Shown here piece after piece: positions 1 through 12,395 of a stretch of 64,000 nt of DNA. The stretch covers positions 1,374,941-1,438,940 of the forward strand of contig JACTAT010000042.1 in NCBI GenBank assembly GCA_014526335.1, in the 5' to 3' direction. Position 1 is the stretch's first letter; every line of letters begins with the position of its first letter. The stretch is from Chrysaora quinquecirrha (lineage: Eukaryota; Cnidaria; Scyphozoa; Semaeostomeae; Pelagiidae). Below the pieces are notes generated by a model. The model did not search any database, was not told the origin of the DNA, and saw nothing but the letters and a program-made list of their open reading frames with translations. A program made the position numbers and the translations under genes.

Positions 1-398
1 GGCTGTATTCTCGGAAGTGAAACTTTCCCACCAAAACAGCATTTGTTGCATTTATGAGAACTGTTTTCTTCTTCCGGAAAATATAGAGCAAGACAATGTT
101 CACAAATATTGTCCATTTTGCCAAGAACATGTGGGGTTGGATTATCTTGAGCTGGTTGTTGTGCAGGTTGAGCATCTTGGTTGTTTGGTTGAATTGCAGG
201 ATTTTGTGGCTGTTGTGCATCCTGACCAAGTTGATTCTGCAAACCTTGTAATTCCTGAAGTGGTTCTGCCATAGGAATTTGCCCATTCTCCACACCATCC
301 ACATTCTGATTCTCTCTACCGCGTCGAGCATTGTAATGGTCTCTCTGTCGTTGTCGCTCTCGACGATTAGTGAACCTTGCTTGTCGCCGACGTGGCAT
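1..398 (-). CDS. Helitron-type protein, N-terminal part (cut by window edge)
   Basis: Reading the minus strand from an ATG at 396-398, the frame stays open for all 132 codons to the window edge. The protein begins MPRRRQARF, then an Arg-rich stretch with an RRERQRQRDHYNARRGRE-type basic block, then a Gln/Asn/Pro-rich linker. It ends with a zinc-binding region: a Leu-Gly-Lys-Met-Asp segment, a CEHC pair and a CNKC pair followed by FGGKVSLP. This arrangement (basic N-terminus, then LG-x-M-x-x-x-C-x2-C ... C-x2-C ... GKV-x-LP) is what I know from the N-terminus of animal Helitron Rep/helicase proteins. The Rep and helicase domains would lie outside the window. Seen: open frame and Cys pairs. Inferred: Helitron identity. 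A host zinc protein is a weaker alternative. Confidence 0.72.
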   Translation of the reverse strand, partial: MPRRRQARFTNRRERQRQRDHYNARRGRENQNVDGVENGQIPMAEPLQELQGLQNQLGQDAQQPQNPAIQPNNQDAQPAQQPAQDNPTPHVLGKMDNICEHCLALYFPEEENSSHKCNKCCFGGKVSLPRIQ

Positions 399-928
399 GG
401 TAACACAGAGGAACAAATTTGGCTTTACAAAGAAATGTCAAAGAATACATCAATTATCATTGGTATACATCATTCATTACTATTCATTAGGTACCATATA
501 ACATTTGTTCTTTGTAAATTGTTTCTTGCAAAAAAAAGGATTACATAAATGTTGGATATCAATTGCATTTGAGAAACATGTTGGAAAAAGTGTTATCAAT
601 GAGGTATCAAACAGTTGTTTACCAAGGTTTGCTACATTTTTAAGCAATATCAAGAGGTATATAGGTAAAAAGTACTTGATGTTCTCAACAAATACAGAAT
701 AAGCATTTGATATGCAGAACATGAAAATTATTGTTCATATCATTTACAATTACAAAATGTTCAGGAAATTTACGGTGTATGTTATGTGCAAGCAAGGTAG
801 AATGATTGTACTCTCCTTTTCATTCCGACATTAAATGTACCCCTTATATACAATATTGTACATCTTCTCCTTAAGTTTGTGATGTTTTCAAAATGCACAG
901 AGTTAATCACATATCTAATTACACACTA
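399..928. other. Unassigned AT-rich stretch upstream of the Helitron ORF
   Basis: Only short chance ORFs on both strands. In minus orientation this would be the 5' flank of the Helitron protein, so the 5' end of that element may lie here, but I cannot locate a terminus. Confidence 0.4.
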
Positions 929-1694
929 GAGTACCGTCGCCATGGATGGACCACTTTTTATAAAAAATCTAATTTTGAGCTTTTCTAATTCTTTCAAGAA
1001 ATGTATTTGCTTTGTAAATGTTTCTCCATCTGTGCTTTAGATATCCTCAAATAATAAGGCTTCCTGTCCTCATCATCTCTTCACGACAATAGATTTAACG
1101 AAAAGCATTATTTTATCGTGAAAAGTAAGGCGTCGCCATCTTGGACCGCATGAAAATAACATGAACGCCACCGCAATTTCTAGCTAAATGCGCAGTAACA
1201 GCGAAAAGACGGCACGGCAACACAGCATTTTGTACGAAAGAAACAAATGGTCCATCCATGGCGACTTTGTCCTAACTCGGAATGAACAACAAACAGAGCT
1301 AAGATTCGCTTGTGACAGAAAATCTTTTATAAATCTTCAGAAATAACGAATCTTCTTGGTTTAATGCAACAGTAGGAAACAAATATTTTTATTTTCAACA
1401 AAAACAATGTCAAGAAAGAACAAAACCAAAACCGGTCTGACAAAACGTCAAGGACAAAATTGAGAATGCTTGCGGTTCTGTTCAACAGTGGGCCTCTCGG
1501 ACCATCAATTTCTCATTCAAAACAAACGAAAAAGGACGGGAAAATTCGCTATTTTACAAGATTAGAGGACAGGAAACAGGTTTTCATAGGTTTTTGAGGA
1601 ATTTCTAGCCTGAATTAGTTTGTATTTTCTATTTAGCCCAAAACTAAAATATTTATTGAAATTAAAAAGCGGTCCATCCATGGCGACGGTACTC
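929..1694. mobile_element. TA-flanked MITE with ~30-bp terminal inverted repeats
   Basis: The ends are inverted copies of GAGTACCGTCGCCATGGATG followed by GACC and a T-run on the left; the right end is the reverse complement. Both ends are flanked by TA (927-928 and 1695-1696), as expected for Tc1/mariner-type insertion. A third partial copy of the terminal motif (GGTCCATCCATGGCGAC) lies inside at about 1247-1266. There is no transposase ORF, so the element is non-autonomous. Confidence 0.8.
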
Positions 1695-2008
1695 TAAATA
1701 TATTTAAGTAAACAACTTAGGGAAAACAAAAGAATCACTGTGCGTGTAGTGAAAAGAACATAATAGATGGCCGCCATTGAAAACGAAACTTTTTGAGGCC
1801 GAGATAGAATCGAAAATTTCACCAACTTGTGCTTCTCAAAAGATTTACAAAAATACGGCATGCACTACCTGGGTAGAAAGGGCTTCGATCAAAAAAAAGA
1901 ATCGCATTTCTAGGTGCCCCAGGACTGGAGCCTTTCTTGTTGAATCGAACAATGGGTCATAACAATGGGGCAGCCTGATTTGCATTTAAGCATATTAGTA
2001 ATATAGGA
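1695..2008. other. Unassigned
   Basis: No convincing gene. Contains a 61-codon ORF of no recognisable family. Confidence 0.3.
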
Positions 2009-2139
2009 CTAGCTCTTGCCCGTCTAAGACCACCGCCTCGTGAGGACCACCGCCTCCGATGAGCTCCGCCAATAAGAGCTTCAACCTAAAAGACACTGTT
2101 CATTGAGGTGGCTATATTTTCTGTTAAGCTAAATCTTGA

Positions 2140-2520
2140 TCTCAATTGTAATGTTACTCTAGTCTTAATCTTATTCTTCAAGTTAAATGGAATCTTAATC
2201 TTAACTTCTACCTGAATTGGAATGTTAACCTTAATGTTAATCTAAATGTTAAGCTTAATCTTAATCTGAATCTGTATCTCAATGTAAATGTGAATCTAAA
2301 TCTGAATCTTAATTCTAATCTTAATCTTAAGCTTAATCTTAATCTTAGTCTTAGTTAATCTTGAACTCCATCTTAATATAAGTGTTAATCTTTGTTAGTC
2401 TTGGTCTAAGTATCAGTCTTTCATTTTAGAACTTAAACTTAAAGTTTGTTTTCAAATGAGTCTTTATCTGAACGTTGATGTTAATCTTGATGTAAATCTG
2501 AAATAACGTTGAAACTTGAA
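2140..2520. repeat. Degenerate TTAATC/TTAATG hexamer tract
   Basis: A run of imperfect TTAATCT/TTAATGT hexamers within the first array unit. Equivalent tracts occur at about 4210-4600, 6000-6280 (continuing after the hAT insertion), 8870-9280 and 11360-11740, so the tract belongs to the repeated unit. Confidence 0.8.
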
Positions 2521-3471
2521 CTTAATGTTTAGGTTGTTCTTTATCGCCACATGCAATAATGCCAATGTCAAACTTTATCATCATCTTAATTCATCTTCAT
2601 ACTCTTAGATGCCAAATAAACGTCCTCCAGTTTATTAATTTTGAGTTTTTCCTTCACCCACAGGGCCTTAGTAGGACCCCCCCCTATTTATTAATTTTTG
2701 AAGAAACAATCTCACTTGTGATAGGATGAAACTACGTTTATTAATTGCAGACATTGATTTGGACCCCCCGTTGGTATACCTAATGGTATTGGTCTTAATG
2801 TAAATATTAATAAAATTGAAATTTAATATAATTTATAATTTAAAATAATTTAATATAATTCTAAATTCTTCAGCTACAATAAAACTTTAAATTAAATGAA
2901 AGATGAAATGAAAATGAAAATAAAATCCAAATGAACATGAAAGTTTGTGTCAGTGTTGAGAGATAAATTGAAAATAAATTTAGAATTGAAAAGATATGAG
3001 TAAAAATAGATCTAAAGATTTGAGTCATTCCAAAAAGCCTTCTTGTTTTGTCAAAGTGACTTTTGTTATTAGAAAAATTGTAAAATATTTAAATCACAAA
3101 AACAAAACACCAAAAATTGCCTTTGAGGGGACTGCCATATTTCTTAGTAGAGGATAATCTCCAGGTGGTCCTAATATTCATAGAAGGGAACAACAAAACA
3201 CGTTAAAAAATAATGTCAAAAACAAATTAAAAAATTATACCCACAGCAAATTTTAGTTCCCAGACATCTCCTCGGACTTTTGAAAGCATTTCCAACACAA
3301 AAACGACAGAAATAAATTGAAAGTAAATTTATAATTGAAAAGATATGAGTAAAAATAGATCTAAAGATTTCAGTCATTCCAAAAAGCCTTCTTGTTGTGT
3401 CAAAGTGACATTTAGATATTAAAAAATTGTAAAATATTTAGATCGCAACAACAAAAACACCAAAAATTTTG

Positions 3472-3543
3472 CCCTGGAGGGGACTTGAACTCCGGTCTCC
3501 CCGGTTAGCAAGCGAGCATTTAACCACTCGGCTACACAGCCGT
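3472..3543 (-). pseudogene. tRNA-like segment 1, unit starting 2009
   Basis: The minus strand reads ACGGCTGTGTAGCCGAGTGG ..., with an A-box-like TAGCCGAGTGGTTAA and a B-box-like AGTTCAAGTCC. A CTCGC/CCGGG anticodon-type stem encloses the loop TTGCTAA (GCT in anticodon position), but the closing pair and parts of the T stem mismatch. Best read as a tRNA-derived repeat head rather than a working tRNA gene. Confidence 0.6.
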
Positions 3544-3741
3544 TTGCTTAGTGTGCAACAATCTCCTAGTGGTCCTAATATTCATGGAAGGGAAAAACAA
3601 AACACGATAAAAAATTATGTCTAACGAACTTAAAAATTAAACCAAAAGCAAATTTTAGTTACCAGACGACTCCTCGGCCGTTTGAAAACATTTCCAACAC
3701 GAAAATAAGAGAAATAAAAAAATTCGAGAGAAAAAGACTTT

Positions 3742-3818
3742 CCCTCGAGGGGAGTCGAACTCCCAACTCTGCATCGCAGCTCACGAGACACGTCGCCTTA
3801 CCGACCGTGCCACTGTGC
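3742..3818 (-). pseudogene. tRNA-like segment 2, unit starting 2009
   Basis: The minus strand contains GGTCGGTAAGGCGACGTGTC, a TCTC/GAGA-like anticodon stem region and a B box GAGTTCGACTCC. Lies ~200 bp from segment 1 in the same orientation. Confidence 0.6.
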
Positions 3819-5275
3819 GTTGTTGTGGTTTAGTGATAATCCTCCTAGTGAGAACAATCGGGCGATTGTTCATACAGGCACCAATGACGCACTTCAAAGA
3901 AGGGTTAGCCCCAATTACCCCAGAAGCGAAAGAAGTTTGCAAAAACGAAAGGGCGATGACACGCCTACCCCACTGTCGGCCGAGCAGCGAAAAAGTCGGA
4001 AAAGCGTACCACTTACAACTTGGGAGGAGTGACGGTCGAAAAACCGGTTTCCATGGAAATTACCATTTTAGTATAGTAGACTAGCCCTTGCCCGTGTAAG
4101 ACCACCACCTCATGAGGACCACCGCCTCTTGAGGACTGCCGCCTCTCACGAACTCCGCCAATAACAACTTCCACCTAAAAGGCACTGTGCATTGAGGTAG
4201 CTATATTTACCGTTAATCTAAATCTTGATGTTAATCTTAATGTTAGTCTAGTCTTAATCTTAGTCTTCAACTTCAATGGAACCTTAATCTTAACTTGTAC
4301 TTGAATTGGAATGTTAACCTTAATCTTAATCTAAATGTTAATCTTAATCAGAATCTAAATCTCAATTGTAATCTTAATGTTACTCTTAATCTTAATGTTA
4401 ATGTTAATCTCAATCTTAGCCTTCGTAAATCTTGAACTCCATCTTAATATTAGTCTTAGTCGGTGTTAGTCTTGGTCTAAGTATCAGTCTTTCATTTCTG
4501 AACTTAAACTTAAAGTTATTCTTAATTTGTAAACTAAAGCTCATTTTCAAATCAGTCTTAATCTGAGCCTTTATGTTAATCCTGATGTAAATCTGAAATA
4601 ACATTGAAACTTACAATTAATGTTAATGTTGTTGTTTATCACCACATGCAATAATGTCAACCTCAGAATTTATCATCATCTTAATTCACATGCATACTGT
4701 TAGATGCCAAATAAACGTTCCCCTGTTTATTAATTTTGAGTTTTTCCCCCACCCGCAGGGCCTTATTAGAACCCCCTGTTTATTTTTTAGAAGAAACAAT
4801 TTCACTTGTGAAAGGATGAAACTACATTTATTAATTTTCCCCCAACCCCAGATCTTATAAGGACCCCTGTTTATTGAAATTTCAAAAGAAATTGCCAGCC
4901 CCCCCATCAATTAGGACCCCCCGTTTATTCGGTAGCCTACTTAAGAGTATTGGCCTTAATGTTAATATTAGTAAAAGTGAAATTAGTCTTTAATCTAAAA
5001 TAAATATTAATATTATTCTAATTTCTTCAAGTGCAATAAAACTTTAAATGAAAATTGAAGATGAAATTAAAATTAAAATAAAAACCAGATGGAAATGAAA
5101 GTTAGTGTCAAGACATAAATTGAAAATAAATTTATAATTGAGAAGATATGAGAAAATATTGATCCAAAGATTTGAGTCATTCCGAAAAGCCTTCTAGTTT
5201 TGTGAAACTGATTTTAAAACATTGAAAAGATTTGTAAACTATTTAAATCACAAAAACAAAAACACCAAAAATTTT

Positions 5276-5347
5276 CCCTTGAGGGGATTTGAACTCCAGC
5301 CATTCGGGGTGGCAGGCGAGCATTTAACCACTCGGCTACACAGCCGT
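5276..5347 (-). pseudogene. tRNA-like segment 1, unit starting 4080
   Basis: Same A-box (TAGCCGAGTGGTTAA) and B-box (AGTTCAAATCC) signature as the other segment 1 copies. The anticodon-loop region differs (CTGCCAC), so the copies do not preserve one anticodon. Confidence 0.6.
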
Positions 5348-5548
5348 ATTGTCTAGCGGAGGATAAACTCCTAGTGGTTCTTGAATTCATGCAAGGGAAC
5401 AACAAAACACGTTAAAAAAAATAATGTGTTACGAACTTAAAAATTATACTAAAGCGAAATTTTAGTTACCAGACTTGTTCTTGGCCTTTTGACAACATTG
5501 CCAACACGAAAATAACGGAAAGATAAAAATTCGAAAGGAAAAGATTCT

Positions 5549-5626
5549 CCCTTGAGGGGAGTCGAACTCCCGACTCTACATCTCAGCTCACGAGACACGC
5601 CGCCTTACCGACCGCACCACCGTGCC
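5549..5626 (-). pseudogene. tRNA-like segment 2, unit starting 4080
   Basis: Minus strand: GGCACGGTGGTGCGGTCGGT start, a 5-bp GTCTC/GAGAT stem around the loop GTGAGCT (T33 kept, GAG in anticodon position), and B box AGTTCGACTCC. The best folded of the segment 2 copies. The T-stem is imperfect under the standard 7-nt loop. Confidence 0.6.
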
Positions 5627-6292
5627 TTGTTGCGATTCACTGATAATCCTCCTACAGAAAACAATCGGACAATGGTTAAAACAGGCACCAATGACGCACT
5701 TCAAAGAAGGGTTAGCCCCAGTTACCCCAGAGACTACAGCAGAGATGGAGAAACAAAGTAAACTTGGCTCGCCTACCCCAAGGGCGGCAGAATCGTGGGA
5801 AAATCGCACGTCCGAAGCTCTCACAGCCTTCCCCCAGGGACTATTACAAAATCGGTTTCCACGGCAACAACTATTTTAGTATATAGAGACTAGCTCTTGC
5901 CCGTGTAAGACCACCGCCTCATGAGGACCACCGCCTCTGATGAACTCTGCCAATAAGAGCTTCGACCTAAAAGGCACTGTGCATTGAGGTGGCTATATTT
6001 TCTGTTAATCAAAATCTTGATCTCAATCTTAATGTTAGTCTAGTCTTAATATTAGTCTTCAAGTTAAATGGAATCTTAATCTTAACTTCTACCTGAATTG
6101 GAATGCTAACCTTAATGTTAATCTAAATGTTAATCTTAATCTTAATCTTAATCTGTATCTGAATATAAATCTGAATCTAAATCTGAATCTTAATTCTAAC
6201 CTTAATCTTAAGGTTTATCTTAATCTTAGTCTTAGTTAATCTTGAACTCCATCTTAATATTAGTCTTAGTCTTTGTTAGTCTTGGTCTAAGT

Positions 6293-7438
6293 CAGTAGCG
6301 TAGCCAAGGGGGGGCAAGGGGGGGCGGTCGCCCCCCCAATAGTTGAAAGGTTGGTGTTTTAGAAAAGTCTATTTCTGCAATAAAATCAGTGGGGAGGTAA
6401 GAGAAATTCTAACAACCGTTGCGCAATAAATATTTTTCAATGTCGCAAAAGAGTAGAGATATCATCCAACCCGATCAACCTGCTCGGTTCCTGGAAAGTG
6501 TTCTACAGGTACTACTATATTTTATGCGGCAATTAATGCAACGTGTTTACTATTGTTCAACCCACACGCCCATTCTGTTGCAATAGGTCTCGATGTGTGA
6601 AGGGTTCTGAAGGTGCGGACCTTTCTTGTGTTTTTACGGTCCCGTCGGGCAGATTTAAAGTTTATTCAAAAGACCTCTCTCTCTTCCGTATTGTTTCTGT
6701 GGTGAAAAGTAAAAACGTAAAATCTCCTTTCTCTCGTTGTCGAAATAAAACGAAATAGAACGAAAAGGCAAAAACACGAGAAAATTAGTAGAGTAAACGA
6801 AAGATCAGACAACACAGTGCATGTTTCTAGTAGATAAACGTAGAATGAAAATTTTCACAGCTTCGTATAATCAGTATTCTTGGCTGGAATTTTCTACATC
6901 AACAAGAAAGCAAGTGTTTCCAACAAACAAGTGAGGTGAGATGTCTTCGGATATCCAGTAGGAACACACTCGGCAAGCAAAAAATTATGCACTCGATGAT
7001 GCCATTCTACAGGTAAAAAATGAAAATTTTTCCGGGGGAGCATACCCCCGGAACCCTCTAGTTTTGTGTCTCTCCCATTAATTAATTTGAAACTTTCATT
7101 TCCATGTTCTCATACTTAAAAACGCTTTGTAACAAATTTTGTGTTTACAACAAGATTTTGTTAGCTTTCATGAATTTCAGTGGTCTAATAACAATTTTCC
7201 CCTGGCATAACAATAGGCGCTGCACGAAGATTGTAGTTCTGTTATCATTATAGTGAAAAGCAAGAATTATCCAGCATATTTTCTCCGTTTGAAAGCTCGT
7301 CAAATCTTTTTTCTAATTGGCCGTTTTACGACTTGTAGGAGGGAATGGTCTCAAAAATTTTTCCGGGGGCTAGCCCCCGGACCCCCATATTTTTTATTCG
7401 TTTGCCCCCCCAATGTTGAGACCCTGGCTACGCCACTG
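6293..7438. mobile_element. hAT-type non-autonomous element inserted in the array
   Basis: Ends CAGTAGCGTAGCCAAGGGGG and ...CCCTGGCTACGCCACTG are inverted repeats starting CAG. The flanking 8 bp GTCTAAGT is duplicated exactly (6285-6292 and 7439-7446). The uninterrupted sibling units read straight through this site (TTGGTCTAAGTATCAG), confirming the empty site. The 8-bp duplication and CAG ends are hAT hallmarks. The interior has GGGGGCT...CCCCC subterminal hairpins and no transposase. Confidence 0.92.
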
Positions 7439-8150
7439 GTCTAAGTATCAGTATTTCATTTTTGAAATTAAACTTAAAGTTTATTTTGAAATGAGTCTTT
7501 ATCTGAACCTTGATGTTAATCTTGATGTAAATCTGAAATAACGTTGCAACTTGAACTTAATGTTTAGGTTGTTCTTTATCGCCACATGCAATAATGCCAA
7601 TGTCAAACTTTATCATCATCTTAATTCATCTTCATACTCTTTGATGCCAAATAAACGTCCTCCGGTTTATAAATTTTGAGTTTTTCCTCCACCCACAGGG
7701 CCTTAGTAGGACCCCCCTATTTATTAATTTTTGAAGAAACAATTTCACTTGTGATAGGATGAAACTACGTTTATTAATTGCCGACATTGATTTGGACCCC
7801 CCGTTGGTATACCTAATGGTATTGGCCTTAATGTAAATATTAATGAAATTGAAATTAACTTTAATTTAAAATAAATTTAATATAATTCTAAATTCTTCAG
7901 CTACAATAAAACTTTAAATTAAATGAAAGATGAAATTAAAATGGAAATAAAATCCAAATGAACATGAAAGTTAGTGTCAGTGTTGGGAGATAAATTGAAA
8001 ATAAATTTATAATTGAAAAGATTTGAGTAAAAATAGATCTAAAGATTTGGGTCATTCCAAAAAGCCTTCTTGTTTTGTCAAAGTGACTTTTAGTTATTAA
8101 AAAAAATTGTAAAATATTCAAATCGCAAAAACAAAAACACTGAAAATTTG

Positions 8151-8222
8151 CCCTTGAGAGGACTTGAACTCTTGTCTTTCCGGGTACCGAGCGAGCGTTT
8201 AACCACTCGGCTACACAGCCGT
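8151..8222 (-). pseudogene. tRNA-like segment 1, unit starting 5888
   Basis: Minus strand ACGGCTGTGTAGCCGAGTGG start. The B box is degraded (AGTTCAAGTCC with a changed T-stem CTCTCAAGGG). Divergent in the anticodon-arm region. Confidence 0.55.
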
Positions 8223-8421
8223 TTACTTGGTTTGCGACAATCTCCTAGTGGTTCTTGAATTCATGCAAGGGAACAACAAAACACGTTAAAAAAATATGTC
8301 TAACGAACTTAAAAATCACAGCGAAAGCAAATTTTAGTTACCAGACGTCTCCTCAGCCTTTTGAAAACATTTCCAACACGAAAATAACAGAAATAAAAAA
8401 ATTCGAAAGGAAAAGATTCGC

Positions 8422-8498
8422 CCCTAAAGGGAGTCGAACTCCCAACTCTGCATCTCAGCTCACGAGACACGCCTCTTTACCAATCGTGCTACAGTGAC
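8422..8498 (-). pseudogene. tRNA-like segment 2, unit starting 5888
   Basis: Segment 2 copy with B box AGTTCGACTCC; the acceptor end and A-box region are more mutated than in the copies at 5549 and 10906. Confidence 0.5.
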
Positions 8499-9854
8499 TT
8501 GTTGCGTTGCAGTGATAATCCTCCTACAGAAAACAATCGGGCGAAGGTTAAAACAGGCACCAATGACGCACTTCAAAGAAGGGTTAGCCCCAGTTACCCC
8601 AGAGAATTTAGCAAAGACAGAAAAACGAAGGAAACTTGGCTCGCCTACCCCACGGGCGGCAGAATCGTGGGAAAATCGCGTCTCGGAACCTCGCACGGCC
8701 TTCCCGGACGGACTATTACAAAATTTTCGCTAATCCGATTCCTATTTTAGTATATACAGACTAGCCCTTGCCCGTGTAAGACCACTGCCTCATGAGGACC
8801 ACCGCCTCCAAGGAACTCTGCCAAAAACAATTTCCACCTAAAAGGCACCGTGCATTGAGGTGACTATATTTGCTGTTAATTGAAATCTTGACCCTAATCT
8901 TAATGTTAGTGCAGTCTTAATCTTAGTTTTCAACTTAAACGGGATCTTAATCTAGACTTCTACCTGAATTGGAATCTTAACCATAATCTTAATCTGAATG
9001 TTAATGTTTATCAGAATCTGACTCTCAATTTTAATCCTAATCTTACTCTTAATCTTAATGTTAATGTTGATGTTAATCTTAGTCTTAGTAAGTCGTGAAG
9101 TCCAGCTTGATATTAGTCTTAGTCTGTTTTAGTCTTGGTTTAAGTATAAGCCTTTGATTTTTGAAGTTAAACTTAAAGTTATTATTAATTTGTAAACTGA
9201 AGCTCATTTTCAAATCAGTCTTAATCTGAACCTTTATGTTATGTTAATCCTGATGTAAATCTGAAATAACATTGAAACTTACAATTAATGTTAATTTTGT
9301 TGTTTATTACCACATGCAATACTGTCAATCTCAAACTTTTTAACCATCTTAATTCATCTTCATACTCTTAGATGCCAAATAAATGTTCCCCCAATATATT
9401 AATGTCTAGCTTTTTTCCCCACCCCCTAGACCTTATTAGGACCACTATTTATTAATTTTTAAGGAACCAATTTCACTTGTGAAAAGATTAAACAATGTTT
9501 ACTAATTTTCCCCCATCCCCAGACATTATAAGGACCCCCCAGTTTATGAATTTTTTGAACAAAATTGAGTATTGGCCTTAATGTTAATATTAGTGAAAAT
9601 GAAATTAATGTAAAATGTAAAATAAATTTTTATATTATTCTAAATTCTTCAGCTGCAATAAAACTTTAAATTAAAATGAAAGATGAAATTAAAATAGAAA
9701 TAAAAACCAAATGAAAATGAGAAAAATATGAGAAAAAATAGATCTAAAGATTTGAGTCATTCAAAAGACCTCCTAGTTTTGTCGAAGTGACTTTTAGACA
9801 TTAAAAAGAATGTTGAACTATTTAAATCACAAAAACAAAAATACCAAAAATTTG

Positions 9855-9926
9855 CCCTTGAGGGGACTTGAACCCCAGCCATTCTCGGTAGCAGGCGAGC
9901 ATTTAACCACTCGGCTACACAGCCAT
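9855..9926 (-). pseudogene. tRNA-like segment 1, unit starting 8760
   Basis: Minus strand ATGGCTGTGTAGCCGAGTGG, a CTCG/CGAG stem around CCTGCTAC, and B box GGTTCAAGTCC (closest to consensus in the array). Followed by the recombination junction near 10077, so this unit lacks its segment 2. Confidence 0.6.
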
Positions 9927-10633
9927 ATTGAATAGTAGACAATAATCTCCTAGTGATCCTTATGTTCATGGAAGGGAACAACAAAAAACGTTAAAATATT
10001 ATGTGTAACGAACTTAAAAATTACACCAAAAGCAAATTTTAGTTACCAGACGTCCCCTTGGCATTTTGAAAACATTTCCCCTGTTTATTAATTTTGAGTT
10101 TTTCCCCCACCCGCAGGGCCTTATTAGAACCCCCTATTTATTTTTTAGAAGAAACAATTTCACTTGTGAAAGGATGAAACTACATTTATTAATTTTCCCC
10201 CAACCCCAGATCTTATAAGGACCCCTGTTTATTGAAATTTCAAAAGAAATTGCCAGCCCCCCCATCAATTAGGACCCCCCGTTTATTCGGTAGCCTACTT
10301 AAGAGTATTGGCCTTAATGTTAATATTAGTAAAAGTGAAATTAGTCTTTAATCTAAAATAAATATGAATATTATTCTAATTTCTTCAAGTGCAATAAAAC
10401 TTTAAATGAAAATTGAAGATGAAATTAAAATTAAAATAAAAACCAGATGGAAATGAAAGTTAGTGTCAAGACATAAATTGAAAATAAATTTATAATTGAG
10501 AAGATATGAGAAAATATTGATCCAAAGATTTGAGTCATTCCGAAAAGCCTTCTAGTTTTGTGAAACTGATTTTAAAACATTGAAAAGATTTGTAAACTAT
10601 TTAAATCACAAAAACAAAAACACTAAAAATTTT

Positions 10634-10705
10634 CCCTTGAGGGGATTTGAACTCCAGCCATTCGGGGTGGCAGGCGAGCATTTAACCACTCGGCTACACA
10701 GCCGT
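10634..10705 (-). pseudogene. tRNA-like segment 1, partial unit starting 10077
   Basis: Identical to the copy at 5276-5347, as part of the recently duplicated 1.17 kb segment. Confidence 0.6.
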
Positions 10706-10905
10706 ATTGTCTAGCGGAGGATAAACTCCTAGTGGTTCCTGAATTCATGCAAGGGAACAACAAAACACGTTAAAAAAATAATGTGTAACGAACTTAAAAA
10801 TTATCCTAGAGCGAAATTTTAGTTACCAGACTTGTTCTTGGCCTTTTGACAACATTGCCAACACGAAAATAACAGAAAGATAAAAATTCGAAAGGAAAAG
10901 ACTCT

Positions 10906-10983
10906 CCCTTGAGGGGAGTCGAACTCCCGACTGTACATCTCAGCTCACGAGACACGCCGCCTTACCGACCGCGCTACCGTGCC
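10906..10983 (-). pseudogene. tRNA-like segment 2, partial unit starting 10077
   Basis: Nearly identical to the copy at 5549-5626 (a few substitutions). Same GTGAGCT loop and B box. Confidence 0.6.
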
Positions 10984-12395
10984 TTGTTGCGATTCAGTGA
11001 TAATCCTCCTACAGAAAACAATCGGACAATGGTTAAAACAGGCACCAATGACGCACTTCAAAGAAGGGTTAGCCCCAGTTACCCCAGAGACTACAGCAGA
11101 GATGGAGAAACGAAGTAAACTTGGCTCGCCTACCCCAAGGGCGGCAGAATCGTGCGAAAATCGCACGTCCGAAGCTCTCACAGCCTTCCCACAGGGACTA
11201 TTACAAAATCGGTTTCCACGGCAACAACTATTTTAGTATATAGAGACTAGCTCTTGCCCGTGTAAGACCACCGCCTCATGAGGACCACCGCCTCCAAAGA
11301 ACTCCGCTAATAACAACTTCCACCTGAAAGGCACTGTGCATAGAGGTGGCTATTTTTGCTGTTAATCAGAATCTTGATCTTAATCTTAATTCTAGTCTAG
11401 TCGTAATCTTAGTCTTGAACTTAAATGGAATCTTAATCTTAACTTCTACCCAAACTGGAATCTCAACCTCAATCTTAATGTAAATATTAATCTTAATCAG
11501 AATCATAATCTTAATTTCAATCTTAATCTTACTCTTAATCTTAATGTTAATGTTAATCTTAGTCTTAGTGAATGTTGAACTACATCTTAATATTAGTCTT
11601 AGTCTTTGTTAGTCTTGGTCTAAGTACCAGCCTTTTATTTTTGAACTGAAACTGAAAATTATTCTGGTAAAGTGAAGCTCATTTTCAAATCAGTCTTCAT
11701 CTGAACCTTTATGTTAATCTTGATGTAAATCTGAAATAACATTGAATCTTACCATTAATGTTAATTTTGTTGTTTATCACCACATGCAATGATGTCAATA
11801 TCAAACTTTATCATTATCTTAATTCATCTTCATACTCTTAGATGCCAAATAAATGTCCCCCCATTATTAATTTTGAGTTTTTTCCCCACCACTGGACCTT
11901 ATTAGGACCCCTTATTTATTAATTTTCAAAGAAACAATGTCACTTTTTGAAGGATAAAACTACGTTTATTAATATCCCCCAACCCCAGATTTTAAAAGGA
12001 CCCCCTGTTTATTAAATTTGTGAAAAAATTTCCCAACCCCCCTCCGTTTATTTGGACCCTCCATTTAGGGTATTGACCTTTATGTTGATATTAGTAAAAG
12101 TGAAAGAAATTTTTAATTTGAAATAAATTTTAATATTATTCTAAATTCTTCAGCTGCAATAAATTGAAATCAAAGATGAAATTAAAAATTGAAAGAAAAA
12201 AAACCAAATTGAAAATAAATTTATAATGGAAAAGATATGCGAAAAAATAGATTTATAACTGAAAAAATATGAGAAAAAATAGATCTAAAGATTTGAGTCA
12301 TTCAAAAGACCTCCTAGTTTTGTGGAAGTGACTTTTATAAATTAAAAAGAATGTTGAACTATTTAAATCACAAAAACAAAAATACCAAAAATTTG

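Noticed and set aside
5588..5824. Conserved ~78-codon ORFs recurring at 5588, 8460 and 10945 (minus) and overlapping plus-strand ORFs
   Set aside because: They lie in the repeated core of the array on both strands at once; conservation follows from the DNA repeat, and no protein family is recognisable.
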